Of a DNA stretch of 64,000 bases, positions 9,372 to 20,100 are shown in pieces. The notes beneath the pieces were generated by a model that worked only from the letters and a program-made list of their open reading frames with translations, was not told where the DNA came from and ran no database searches. Both the position numbers and the translations under genes were made by a program. Source of the stretch: Caenorhabditis remanei. Lineage: Eukaryota > Nematoda > Chromadorea > Rhabditida > Rhabditidae. Numbering within the stretch: position 1 is the stretch's first letter; each line of letters begins with the position of its first letter. The stretch lies in contig NC_071333.1 in assembly GCF_010183535.1 (NCBI RefSeq), forward strand, positions 13,576,587 through 13,640,586, written 5' to 3'.

Positions 9372-12300
9372 TACCACCAAGGTACTTTGTTGCTGACCCT
9401 ACCAATATCACCTATTTCAAAAATCTCGTTTCTGAAGATTGTTCGGAGGACAAAGATCCTAACGAACTGGCTATGTTGTTGTTTACCAGATTTCTGGCAA
9501 GATCACCACCTCATCAAGTGACTACGGCGATTGCCGATTGTGACAACAACCGCTTAACGTTTCTATGTCTGGAGACCTCGGATGGACAACATCTGCTGGC
9601 TCTGTCGGATTCGGGCGCATCGTTGTCTCTCATACACGAGGCTAAAGCCAAAGCACTGTCACTACCAATCTTGAAAGAAACACAACTTACAGTTCAAGGA
9701 TTCAGTTCCACCACTTTCGCCAGAACGAAGATTTTTGCTTTAAATTTATCCTTAAATGGTACCGATAAACCACTTTCTATTATGATTGTAGGTACCCCAA
9801 CACTTCCTAATACAAAGTTCGCTGCTCCAAAATGTTCGTTAGAAGATTCACAGTATATTAGAAGCCATAGAATTGATACTCAAAGAGTCAGAACCAGTGC
9901 AAAACACAACGGTCGAAAAATTGACATGATTCTGGGAAACGACCTGTTATCCTGGATCTCAGCTCAACGACAATACCGCAAACACATTCTTCCATCCGGA
10001 AGAGCACTGGAGCAAACTCAGCTCGGAATTTTGATCCACCCTGTGCCGAGGCTAGACCTATGGTCACCAGGACACCATCCGCTACAATCTGACGAGTATC
10101 AATCAACAATCAACATGGCCAACACAATTCTGAACAGCTGTGAACCTGAAGACGCCATGACAAAGCTAACGTATCTTGTTGCCCAAATGTACAGAGTTGA
10201 GAATCTGGGAATCGAAAACATAACTGTATCCGATGATCTCAAGAAGACCACTCTCGATCTACTTGTTGAATTCAACAAAACCGTCAAATTCAACAAAGAC
10301 GGACAACTGGAAGTAGCACTTCCCTACAATGGCAACCAAGTACGGCTAGCTGACAATTATGCAGTAGCGTTCAAAAGATTAGTAAGTCTTCTTATGACTT
10401 TGAAGAGAGGCAAAGATCTTCTCGAAAAGTACGCGAAGATTATCATTGATCAAGAAATCGCTGGCTATATTGAGAAGGTTACACCGGAGATGCTGAAAGT
10501 CAAAGGTCCAAAGTACAACATCCCACATCGTTGCGTAGTAAAAGAAGATTCAATGACAACCAAGCTACGCATTGTCTTGGACGCCTCCAGCCACGCTGCC
10601 GGCGAACTCTCATTGAATGAATGCTTATACGCCGGGACTAACATGATCACTCCTATATTCGGAATTCTAGTCAGAGTGAGGTCTCCACCAATCATCGTGG
10701 TAGCTGATATCGAAAAGGCTTTTCATCAAGTCAGACTTCAACCTGAATTCCGTAATGTGACAATGTTTCTTTGGCTGAAAGACGTAACAGCACCCGCAAC
10801 AGCCGACAATATCCAAGTATATCGATTCACACGTATTCCATTCGGAGTTGCTAGCAGCCCCTTCCAACTAGCAGCATATATCACCTATAATCTGGACAAC
10901 AATCCGCATGATCTCAACAAAGAGATCAAGGACAACATTTACGTTGACAACTGTCTCTTCTGCGTGAATGACGCATCGGAAATCTCCGCAATAATCAAAG
11001 ACTCGAAAGAAATTTTCCAAAAAATGGGAATGAACTTGAGAGAATATATTGTAAATCATCCGGAGACCATGCAGTCACTATCACCAGCAGATAGAGCTCA
11101 ACAGTCCACTATCAAGCTGCTCGGATATACGTGGAATTCGATTGAGGATACACTCTCTGTAAAAATAGCCCAGCTGAATATTGATCATCCAACTAAAAGA
11201 GATGTTGCGTCCAAAATGGCGGAGACGTTCGACCCGTTAGGTCTAGTTTCACCGATTCTAGTACCTTTTAAAAGGTTGATGCAACGTATCTGGAATGATG
11301 ACACGAATTGGAAGGATCCCATTCCAAAAGAGCTACTCCATGAATGGGGAGCTCTATGTAACAACTACATAGACAGAGCGATCAGCTTACCTAGACAGCT
11401 TACGACAGAATCGGGACATTCTGAAATCCACCTGCTTATGTTTAGCGATGCCTCGCATGACATCTATGCTTCAGTCTGTTACGCCTACTACATCGTGGAT
11501 GGGAGACCACCAGTTGTGTCATTACTCGCCAGTAAGAACAAAATCAGACCGTCAAAGAACGAGAATTGGACAATTCCGAAACTCGAGCTTCTTGGCATTC
11601 AATGTGCGTCCAATCTAGCCTGTGCAATTATCGCAGAGCTCCGTGTAAACATCGCGTCCATCAAGCTGTTCACAGACAGTGCTTGCGCTCTCTATTGGAT
11701 TCTCTCAGAAAAGAACACCCGTCCATGGGTCGGAAATCGGATAAAAACTATCCAAGAGAATCGGAACAAGATGAAGGAATGTGGCATTGATACCACAATT
11801 CATCATTGTCCAACCAAGGAGAACCCGGCGGACTTTGCCACAAGGGGAATGAGCACCACTGAACTCCAGAACAGCAAGATGTGGTTCGAGGGCCCGGATT
11901 TCCTCAAGCAGGATCCGGGAGAGTGGCCATGCATGATCCAAGGGAAAGTCACTTGCCCAGCTGAATTCAGAGATTTGGTCTACTCAGAGATCATTGATCC
12001 AGAGACCAAAAAGGCAAGAAAGCCGCTGATGGAAAGAAAAAAGAAAGTGACAACACCCGCGGCCAACAATGAAGCTCAGACTCCATCCGATACAGTGATG
12101 ACTACTGACATCAGAGTCACTCGGAAAGGATCGTTCATTCCGTTCTACGCAACTAAATCTCTAACCAAATTGACTAGAATAGTCGTACAGATTCTGTGCT
12201 CATTCAGCATCTCGCTCAAAAACAAGTCATGGGAAAGTCAAGTGATGAAAGAGTTCACCAAATCGGACTGCCCGCTCCACAGAGCGAAGGTAGCTCGATT

Positions 12301-14143
12301 GCTCATTATCACCGAGCATTACAAGGACTGTGAAGCTCTTGACTACAAATACCCAACCGACATTGAGTTCAATATTGACACACAAGGAATACGTCGAGTG
12401 CACAGAAGAATTGAATCTCCAGTACTTCCACAGGAAGCCAGCGAGCCAATCTTCATCCACAATCGACATCCGCTTGCTCAGCTAATCGCTCGAGAGACAC
12501 ATGAAATAAATGGTCATCTACCAGAGACGTATACAGTATCCGCAATCCGGACCAAGTATTGGATTCCCAAACTTGGAGGCATCCTAAAAAATATCATCAG
12601 AGAATGTGTCGAGTGTCAGAAAGTGAACAATTTCCCTTTCGACTATCCATACACTAAAAATCTCCCTAAATGCCGTACTACTCCATCTAAACCGTTCTCA
12701 AATGTAGCACTAGACTACCTAGGACCAATCATGTACCGAGCAGACGATGGCAGATCAGCCAAAAAAGCGTACGTCCTCATCTACACTTGTCTCAACACCC
12801 GCGGAGCAGTCCTCAAAGTCGTTCCAGATGGAACAGCCTTCAGATACATCCAAACACTCAAAATGATCTTCGGAGAAGTCGGAGTGCCAAAGAGTATCTA
12901 TTCGGACAACGCATCCACGTTTAAGTTGAGCGGTGAGATCATCAACAAAGACATTAAGAATGCAGATTATAGTCAATCACTTGTCGAGTACCTCGCCAGA
13001 GAACTGATCAACTTTAAGTTCATCACACCTCTCGCTCCATGGCAAGGAGGTATCTACGAAAGAGTGGTGAAACTCGTGAAAACCCAGATCACCAAAGAGT
13101 GTGGGGCACGAATGTATGACTACTATTCGCTTCAATATGTCGTGTCAAGAGCTCAGTCAATGGTCAATAACCGCCCTCTGATCCCACACGCCAGATCTCC
13201 AGGAGACATGGTCGCACTGAGACCCTTCGATTTCATAAACCCAGGAGTCCTAACTGAAATTCCAGCCGAATCTGAAGACCCAAATGTACTTCCAAGAAGT
13301 ACTGAGGCAACAGTTCGAGCACATCTAGATAAGATGGAAGCAGCTACGGAACGAATGTGGAAATTATGGTCGACAGGATACTTGCTCCATCTGAGAGAAA
13401 ACATGCACAAAAAGAAGCGTTGTTCGCTCATCAAACCTGAAGTGGGTCAGGTGGTCATCGTTGTTACCAAGTTGGTTAAAAGGCATAAATGGCCACTAGG
13501 CATTATCACTAAAGTCGAAAGATCTGAAAGAGATGGACAAATTCGCTCAGCGATTGTCAAGGTGAAAGGCAAGTTGTACTCACGTGCAGTCTGTCAGCTG
13601 ATCCCGCTTGAACTAAATCCACTGAACCATCTATCTACACAGGCGGTTAAGCAAGCTGATCTAGCAGAGGACAACAACTCATTTGAGCTGCCAACACCCG
13701 CAATTCTCGAAGATCCCGACATGAGATACGCCCCCGTGCTATTCCCTAAAAACGACTTGCCAAATATTGCTGAAGCTGAGTACAACTTACCAGAATCAAA
13801 TCTACCACTGAACCCAATAACCGACAAACTTGAAAGTATTGGAGAACCTGGTGAGCCAGACTACGAGGACTTCGAACTCCTCGGGAATGGAGTAGAAGAC
13901 GAGAGTATCTATCAAGATCCCCAAAGGATCATACCAGCTGAAGCTGCAGAAGATGATTTTGCCGAGTTGCCGACGGGACGCGTCAGAGAATACCTCTCTC
14001 GCAAAGCCAAGAGCATGCCCATCAACTACGTGCATATCACTGACGCTAGCGCAGACGCTAAGAATCCGTCGCCCCCTCCCCCCCGGGAGTGTTGTCAACT
14101 TTACCAGAGAATGTTCTCAGTTGCCAACTTGAAGGTCATCTGA
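9188..14143 (+). CDS. pol: BEL/Pao pol polyprotein (PR-RT-RH-IN)
   Basis: The open frame extends back to 8957, but functional pol should begin at the gag junction. Aspartic protease: LSDSGASLSLIH near 9605-9640. Reverse transcriptase: VVADIEKAFHQVRL near 10700, RIPFGVASSPFQL near 10835, and IYVDNCLF near 10938, where the usual YVDD is YVDN. RNase H: FSDAS near 11440, KLELLG, KLFTDSACALYW near 11672 and ENPADFATRG near 11820. Integrase: HHCC zinc region near 12470-12620 (H...H...CVEC), then catalytic D in VALDYLGPI (12707), D in YSDNASTF (12900) and E in GGIYERV (13051). A C-terminal domain with RHKWPLGIITKVERS resembles the integrase tail common in BEL elements. Stop TGA 14141-14143. No internal stop or frameshift is seen. 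Confidence 0.9.
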   Translation, partial: FFVPVTPTSLNKGIPADTGSKVPNPVSHADLPTAYYNNYCSEISPVCSTNLVSNNNVSFSAVPPRYFVADPTNITYFKNLVSEDCSEDKDPNELAMLLFTRFLARSPPHQVTTAIADCDNNRLTFLCLETSDGQHLLALSDSGASLSLIHEAKAKALSLPILKETQLTVQGFSSTTFARTKIFALNLSLNGTDKPLSIMIVGTPTLPNTKFAAPKCSLEDSQYIRSHRIDTQRVRTSAKHNGRKIDMILGNDLLSWISAQRQYRKHILPSGRALEQTQLGILIHPVPRLDLWSPGHHPLQSDEYQSTINMANTILNSCEPEDAMTKLTYLVAQMYRVENLGIENITVSDDLKKTTLDLLVEFNKTVKFNKDGQLEVALPYNGNQVRLADNYAVAFKRLVSLLMTLKRGKDLLEKYAKIIIDQEIAGYIEKVTPEMLKVKGPKYNIPHRCVVKEDSMTTKLRIVLDASSHAAGELSLNECLYAGTNMITPIFGILVRVRSPPIIVVADIEKAFHQVRLQPEFRNVTMFLWLKDVTAPATADNIQVYRFTRIPFGVASSPFQLAAYITYNLDNNPHDLNKEIKDNIYVDNCLFCVNDASEISAIIKDSKEIFQKMGMNLREYIVNHPETMQSLSPADRAQQSTIKLLGYTWNSIEDTLSVKIAQLNIDHPTKRDVASKMAETFDPLGLVSPILVPFKRLMQRIWNDDTNWKDPIPKELLHEWGALCNNYIDRAISLPRQLTTESGHSEIHLLMFSDASHDIYASVCYAYYIVDGRPPVVSLLASKNKIRPSKNENWTIPKLELLGIQCASNLACAIIAELRVNIASIKLFTDSACALYWILSEKNTRPWVGNRIKTIQENRNKMKECGIDTTIHHCPTKENPADFATRGMSTTELQNSKMWFEGPDFLKQDPGEWPCMIQGKVTCPAEFRDLVYSEIIDPETKKARKPLMERKKKVTTPAANNEAQTPSDTVMTTDIRVTRKGSFIPFYATKSLTKLTRIVVQILCSFSISLKNKSWESQVMKEFTKSDCPLHRAKVARLLIITEHYKDCEALDYKYPTDIEFNIDTQGIRRVHRRIESPVLPQEASEPIFIHNRHPLAQLIARETHEINGHLPETYTVSAIRTKYWIPKLGGILKNIIRECVECQKVNNFPFDYPYTKNLPKCRTTPSKPFSNVALDYLGPIMYRADDGRSAKKAYVLIYTCLNTRGAVLKVVPDGTAFRYIQTLKMIFGEVGVPKSIYSDNASTFKLSGEIINKDIKNADYSQSLVEYLARELINFKFITPLAPWQGGIYERVVKLVKTQITKECGARMYDYYSLQYVVSRAQSMVNNRPLIPHARSPGDMVALRPFDFINPGVLTEIPAESEDPNVLPRSTEATVRAHLDKMEAATERMWKLWSTGYLLHLRENMHKKKRCSLIKPEVGQVVIVVTKLVKRHKWPLGIITKVERSERDGQIRSAIVKVKGKLYSRAVCQLIPLELNPLNHLSTQAVKQADLAEDNNSFELPTPAILEDPDMRYAPVLFPKNDLPNIAEAEYNLPESNLPLNPITDKLESIGEPGEPDYEDFELLGNGVEDESIYQDPQRIIPAEAAEDDFAELPTGRVREYLSRKAKSMPINYVHITDASADAKNPSPPPPRECCQLYQRMFSVANLKVI

Positions 14144-17100
14144 AGGCCCCCTAAGGTTTTGCCCACAAAACTAGGACCTTCAGAACCTTCGTTACTCTCT
14201 GTTCTACTCACCTCGTTATTATTCTCCTTTATTTCCTGTTATCAGGCTTATTTTATATTGATTAACAATTAATTATAATTCAAATACCCTCGCAAAGTAA
14301 ATATGCAAACGCGCTCCCCTGCACTTCTCTAATCCTCCACTCTCTCACTGAGAGATTCCCACACCCACTCATTCAGTTGCGAATAGTTTCGTATATGCGA
14401 ACGGGTGCAAGGAGGAGCGCGCGTATTTTGTTGTGAGTGCATTGAATGGATTTTCCATCTTTTCCGAAGGTTTTTGGGTGCATTGTCACTCTTTTTACCT
14501 TCGCCATCAATGACAACACCCGCACGCACTCCTCGCAGTCACCTGCTCGTCATACCGTCAACTTTATCATTTTTATCTTCTTTTTACCTTTTTTGGTGCT
14601 TTATCAAGGGATTCCGTGATAGAGAGCGTAATAAATGGGTCATTGAATACATGTGTACTGTTATTTCCGGTTGCATAGCTTATCTTACACAAAACTAGCC
14701 ATTATTCATATTAGATTGCGTGATAATAACGGATTAGGCATTAGTCTCCGACCGCTCTTACTTGCCTTCTCCACAGTCATTTTCTCTTCTCTTTTTTTTC
14801 TGCCGGAAAATATGATTATCCGGACGACAAGTTGCCAACGCAAGACGAATCATTTTGGTGGGGCATTTTTTAAGTTCAGAAATCTTTGTTTCGTATTTCA
14901 TGAATTCTGAGTAACACCAAATTTTGTTTGTTCAGAAAACAATTTCCCAGTTGAAGATCACGTTGTTTTTTTTTTCATTTTCTTCCGGCGTCACGTGTTC
15001 CAAAATCCTCAAAGGAGGATACTGACTTTGAATTTACATGTTATTCATTCCATCCAATTGTTTTCTTCATCTTTTGTTCATTTGAGAATCATGCTGTACT
15101 CATTTCCAAGTCACGGAATTTTTGAGAATACACAGTTTTCAAATTCTATTGTTATATTTTCTGGAAGAAATCCTATTAATATTCAAAGGCTATTGTTTCC
15201 TTCAAAAATCGTCCTCGAATCGTACTTTTCATGTGAGAGTAGAAGAGAGTAATGATGAATAATGAATTGACGTCTGACCACAGGAAATTATATTCATTTT
15301 GGTGATTGGCCATTCTCTATGGACAGTGTTCAGATGATTTCAGATTTGATCTTTTGAACGACAGTCATAGTTAATATAGTTTCGGGTGTTTTGACCAGAT
15401 TAAACTGTTTTGAACTTTCCCGTTGTATTGAACAAGGACATACTTTTCAAAACAAACTTTCACGTCATAAGAAAATGTATTTTTCACACAGAACTTTGGA
15501 TAAATGTGACAATTTTAATCCATACGTCTTCCCCTTTTCATGTTTTTCTTCAATACATATTCAAATTTTTCCCGAGTTTTTCAAACTTACTTCCTCTGCG
15601 CGCTCACAGAATAATTAGTTTTTTAGAGTTTTTTATGCGAGCGAGTCTTTTTTCTATTTTCTTTCTCCGTATTCCAATTGAGGCTTCTTCTTGAAATCCT
15701 ACCACTGAGAAGACTTATTTCTTGAGTTTTGATGGAGGTGTTAGTTTATCAGAAAACAGAACGTTTGCAGATTTTCTCTTATTTTTTTGTTGTTGGTTGG
15801 AACAGTTATTTTGCTAACTCATGTTCAGTATTCAGCTGTTAGACATTAGGAAAAAAAATGCTACAGTTGTGATTTAGAAAATGATGTAAAAATATCATAA
15901 AATTTTGTTCCTGTTTCAACTTTTAAGATATTTGTAGCAAACACAAATTTCCGTTTCTCAAAGCAAAAGTCATTTGTGATAGTTTCTAGCATTATTTCGC
16001 ATTGTACGCAGAATGCGTCAACGGGTTGTTGAAAAACACGCTGCGATCGTCATGTTATGATATTTCTCATGTAAAAATGTATAATAATGAGTTCATGTAA
16101 ATTTTGACGAACGGCATACACTGACATAAATGACTTACAACATTCAAACATCTTCTTTCTAAAATCTCGTTTTGAGGAGAAAAATGAGAAAAAAGATCCG
16201 AGTATACGGGTCGCCTTTTTGTTGAGTTCTCCGCAATCCTTCTCATTTTTCACACGGTTAGACAACTTTGACTGAGTGACAAAATGGACAAAATGCATTC
16301 AAGTGAGGAAAAGAAGAACGTGTCCTTCATGTCGTTTTTCTTTTCTCTTCCCTTTTATTTCTTCGGTTTTTCGTCTGCTCATTTCATCCGATTTTCGTCT
16401 CCGTATTCGGTTTTCTTATTGCATTTGAATGCGGGAAGGCTTCTCTTCGTAATGGCAAAAGTAGGAAGAAAGGAACAGAAGCACATGGCTTCACGGGGAC
16501 CAAATTGTTATTTTTGGTTTTTTCTTATTTGTTGGGGCTGGTCGGTCGACTAACTGTTTCCTGTTCTTTTTGTTTTTTTGTGGTTTTTGGCAGGTGCCGC
16601 CTATCTGTACTTTCGGAATTCAAATGTAAGAACGTGTTCAACTCAAAAACAACTTTCCACCATTTGAAAATTGACCCTTTATTCTTTACTTCCATAGAAT
16701 AATATCGATAAGAAAAATGCTTTTTTATATTTTTATTGGAGGAGCTCGTTTATATTTTATTTTCGTTTTTTTTGAGTAGTCGGTTCTTTTTCTCATATAT
16801 GTATAACGCGGCAAGTGTTTTGTTCGGTGTCAAAGACATTCCTCCCCTCAAGAGATCTCCGTTCGCATATCTCCCCTCGATTCCTTCTAAACACTTCAAC
16901 TGAAGAAGGAAAAATGAAAATAACTTTTTACATGTCCCAGTTTCTTCTTTCACGTCATCAACCAACTTTCCTTCATGTCCTTCATCCATATATCCATTTC
17001 CTGCCCATTTCCATCCATTTCGCTCTCCCTCTTCATTTTTCTGAAATGTATGCAATGCTTGTGACAGAATTAATTCTCTGCTCTTGATTTATTTTATAGT

Positions 17101-20100
17101 TGTATAAGCCTACAAATCGCATACGCAATGTCGGATTTGGCTTCACGAGATATGATTTAGTGGTAATGGTTTCGAAATGTAGTTCCGTGAATACGAAAGA
17201 TATGAAATGATGCCGTTTTCACATTGTATTCCATCTTAGGATCATGTTTCATGTCCTTCACATCCTGTTCCTCTGGATTCTTATTTCTTTTTCCTTATTG
17301 CGCGAGCATTCAATCATTCAATTTTTCTCTCAATTTTTTGTCGTTTGTTGTTTTTTTCTTTTGAATATAATAAGACCTCCCGGTCGGCTCGTGAGTCAAT
17401 TTAACTATTCTCTCTAGAGCTCTGTCTGGTGACTCTCATTTGGGATGCATAACAGATTATCCACCCCCTTCCTTCTTACTATACCAAACCGATATTGAAA
17501 ACATCATTCGTACAGTGGCTTCTGCCTGTTTTTGTAGCTAGACATTTTGTATTTTGTATAGCTATAATTCTAGTAGGGAAGGATCTGAGAATATTTTTTG
17601 ACTATATTTTATCAGTAGACTTCCTTATCTTCCACATTTCCTGATTGGCTCCCAATATGGGAATTTATTTAATGGCTTCAAAGCGCATTATGACGCTCGG
17701 CACGTTTGGTGCATCCACACTCTTATATCTGCTCTAAGAGCATTGATTTTTTAATATCAATGATATTAGTAACCGTAGATCTTATAATCTTGATAAAACT
17801 TATCTACTATTCAAATAAAAGGGAATAGGCAACTTTCATATTTTTTCAGCACTTGGGCTGTTGTAGTTTAATATTTTTCAGTCGATTTCTAATGTCGTTT
17901 CGTTTTCTTCTCCTCTCCCGTGCTTGTTTATTTCTTTCCGGCAGTAGTGTCACCAATTCAAAACCAAAAACAACCAAACACGACCAGAAAACCACCCGCT
18001 TTTTCCTGAATTGTGTTGTTTTATTCTACATCGCGATTCTATTGCACCGGGTTGATGCTCAATGCTCAACGGACCAGAAAAGAGCAGTAGTGGTAGTACG
18101 GACTTCCTGGTTTTTTCGACTCACATTCATTTTGAGTTTTCACTACGTGCCTCCCGACAAGGACAAGGCGAAGTGTCCTTTCTTGTGTTACTGAAATGTT
18201 TATTTTAATTCATTTGGTCGAGAAGAGAAAAGTCATCCGAGAAAGAACGATTTGAACGTGGTGGTGTCAGTTTCTTTTGGTTCGTGGTTTCGTTTTCAAT
18301 GCCAGTGACGATATAAGAGTTCAAAAAACGAGACCGGAAGATGGATAAGCTGTCCGTCGTTTTCTAAGTCTAAGTTCTACTTTTGTGAGGTCCAAAGTGT
18401 TTCGAGGAACACAAACGAATCCAAAAAGATTAATTACAATCTTTTTTGAGCTAACCACTAATCCATTCGATTTTTCATGTGTTTCAAACTAGCTCAAATT
18501 TCAGCTACTGTTATTTTTGTTTCATTACCATTTGTTTACTTTTTTGCAAACTGACCGGTAGTGTATTTTTGAAAATGACTGTTTACAAAGTGAAGTATCA
18601 TATTGCAATTTTTTTTTAATTTTTAAACAATTCAACATGAACCCGTCAGATTTCAATTCATTCACAAGAACTGTATATTCGCTGTTTACGCGCTGACAAA
18701 TTTGTTATTTTCTAAAAGATAAATGGTTTTTTGTTATTCTTCCATTTCTTCTCATTTTCGATATTTCACAGTAACTATCAATTTCAACTGACTCATAACT
18801 TTCATAATTCTTCGAAAATTGCATATTATTCCGCCTAACGTAATTCACTTCTTGGTAGGTAATTGGTCCTGCTGACTGATCCGTGAATAACAATAATTAA
18901 ATGATCGCTGACTAGCTACAACAATGAAGAAAATTGATTGTAAATGCGCATAAAAAACGAGATAAAACGTGTCAGATGCCGAAACCTATACGCTTTGTCT
19001 TTTTTATTAATTGCAAGATCTTTGAAAATAAAACTGATCACAACTAGTTGAGGAAAAGAATTGATGTGTGATGTGCATCATAAAACTCGAACCTTTCCGG
19101 TTTTTTTCTCACCGGGCCTTCAAAAAAGTAATCCACTTTTTATATAATCCTTCTTTGGTTTTCGACCATGCATGTCTACGCTTGGTCCAATAAAAAAATA
19201 CTTTCTTGGTCCTTGTTTTCTTTGAGTCTTGTGATCGTGATGGCATTAACACGTCATTCCATCGTTCTGAACAAATTCATTGGTTAGGCAAAAATTAGCA
19301 TCGTTTGGACGGAGGGTCCCCCCATGGCCTGCTTCAAGAGTCAGAGTCCATAAAAGCAACAAAGCCAATTTCTTGTTACTTTTCATTTTTCTTCATTTTT
19401 TCGCTACATTTTAGACTGAAATTGCGAGAGAAACGAGAAGCAATTAATCATTTTTTGAAGGCTCAAAAACGTTACGATGAAAATTTTCTGATGTTTTATT
19501 TTATATTTTTTATAGAGAATATATTCATGTTATTCGAAATGTCACAAAGGTCAAAACATGTATTTCCAAGGAAGATGGGTTCCCAGAAAATGTTCTATAT
19601 TCGAAAACTAGCTTATTCCAATGGAATACTAATTGGTAATAAGGTATTCTGTTCCCTCAAGAAAGTAATCTCAATAAATCATGTTCCCGTAAATCCAATT
19701 TTCTAAAAGTTCCCTTTTCTCAATTTTCTGCCTTCTGTGAATAGTTTTCCATTTCAAATTCAATTTTCAAAGTTTTTTTGGCGATCCTGTCACCCCAGAC
19801 AGACACTCTTCAATTATTCTTCAATTGTTCTCCTCCACTCACTTTCCAACCAACTTTCGTTTCTCACTGCCATATTGGACCCCAGCTGTTCGTTTCATTT
19901 TCTGATGTTTGGGTTGTGTGATTTGCCTTTCAAAACTTCATAAACTAGAAAAGAGTCTAATCTTTTTTAAGATCGGAACGAAACATTTTCAACGTGTGCT
20001 CGCTCATCTTTTCCACGACACTCATTCCAATCAGATATTTTTTCCATCTTCCAGTATATCTTTTCTCGCGTTTTTTGTTCATTTCTTCGTTCTTCTTCCA

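Larger units (their letters stand above)
5580..14143 (+). mobile_element. BEL/Pao LTR retrotransposon body, LTRs not found
   Basis: The left limit is approximate. The body has gag (6490-9222), then protease, reverse transcriptase, RNase H and integrase in pol (to 14143), the BEL/Pao order. Both frames are open throughout and all catalytic signatures I looked for are present, which suggests a young or constrained copy. I compared 965-2457 and 5527-6489 with 14144-14900 by eye and found no direct repeat that could be an LTR pair, and no convincing primer-binding site. The element may be truncated, may have lost its LTRs, or its LTRs may be too diverged to see unaided. Confidence 0.85.
488..14523 (+). 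repeat. Dispersed nonamer AACA(T/C)CCGC, 18 copies, one strand
   Basis: AACATCCGC starts at 488, 924, 984, 1004, 2527, 2549, 3175, 3897, 4350, 4720, 5539 and 8813. AACACCCGC starts at 2760, 4149, 12052, 12794, 13693 and 14515. Chance expectation for one 9-mer in 14 kb is about 0.05 copies on one strand. In coding sequence the copies fall in every frame: as Asn-Ile-Arg (2527, 3175, 4720), Gln-His-Pro (924, 2549, 8813) and Thr-Ser-Ala (488, 3897, 4350). The C variant gives Asn-Thr-Arg and Thr-Pro-Ala. Copies at 984, 1004, 5539 and 14515 lie outside the predicted coding sequence. The conserved unit is therefore nucleotide, not peptide. Function unknown. Confidence 0.85.

Noticed and set aside
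17892..18194. 100-codon frame from an ATG just after TATTTTTCAG, with a signal-like start and CPFLCY end
   Set aside because: The composition follows the local T-rich DNA, a second hydrophobic run breaks the secretory pattern, and no partner exon or poly(A) signal supports it.
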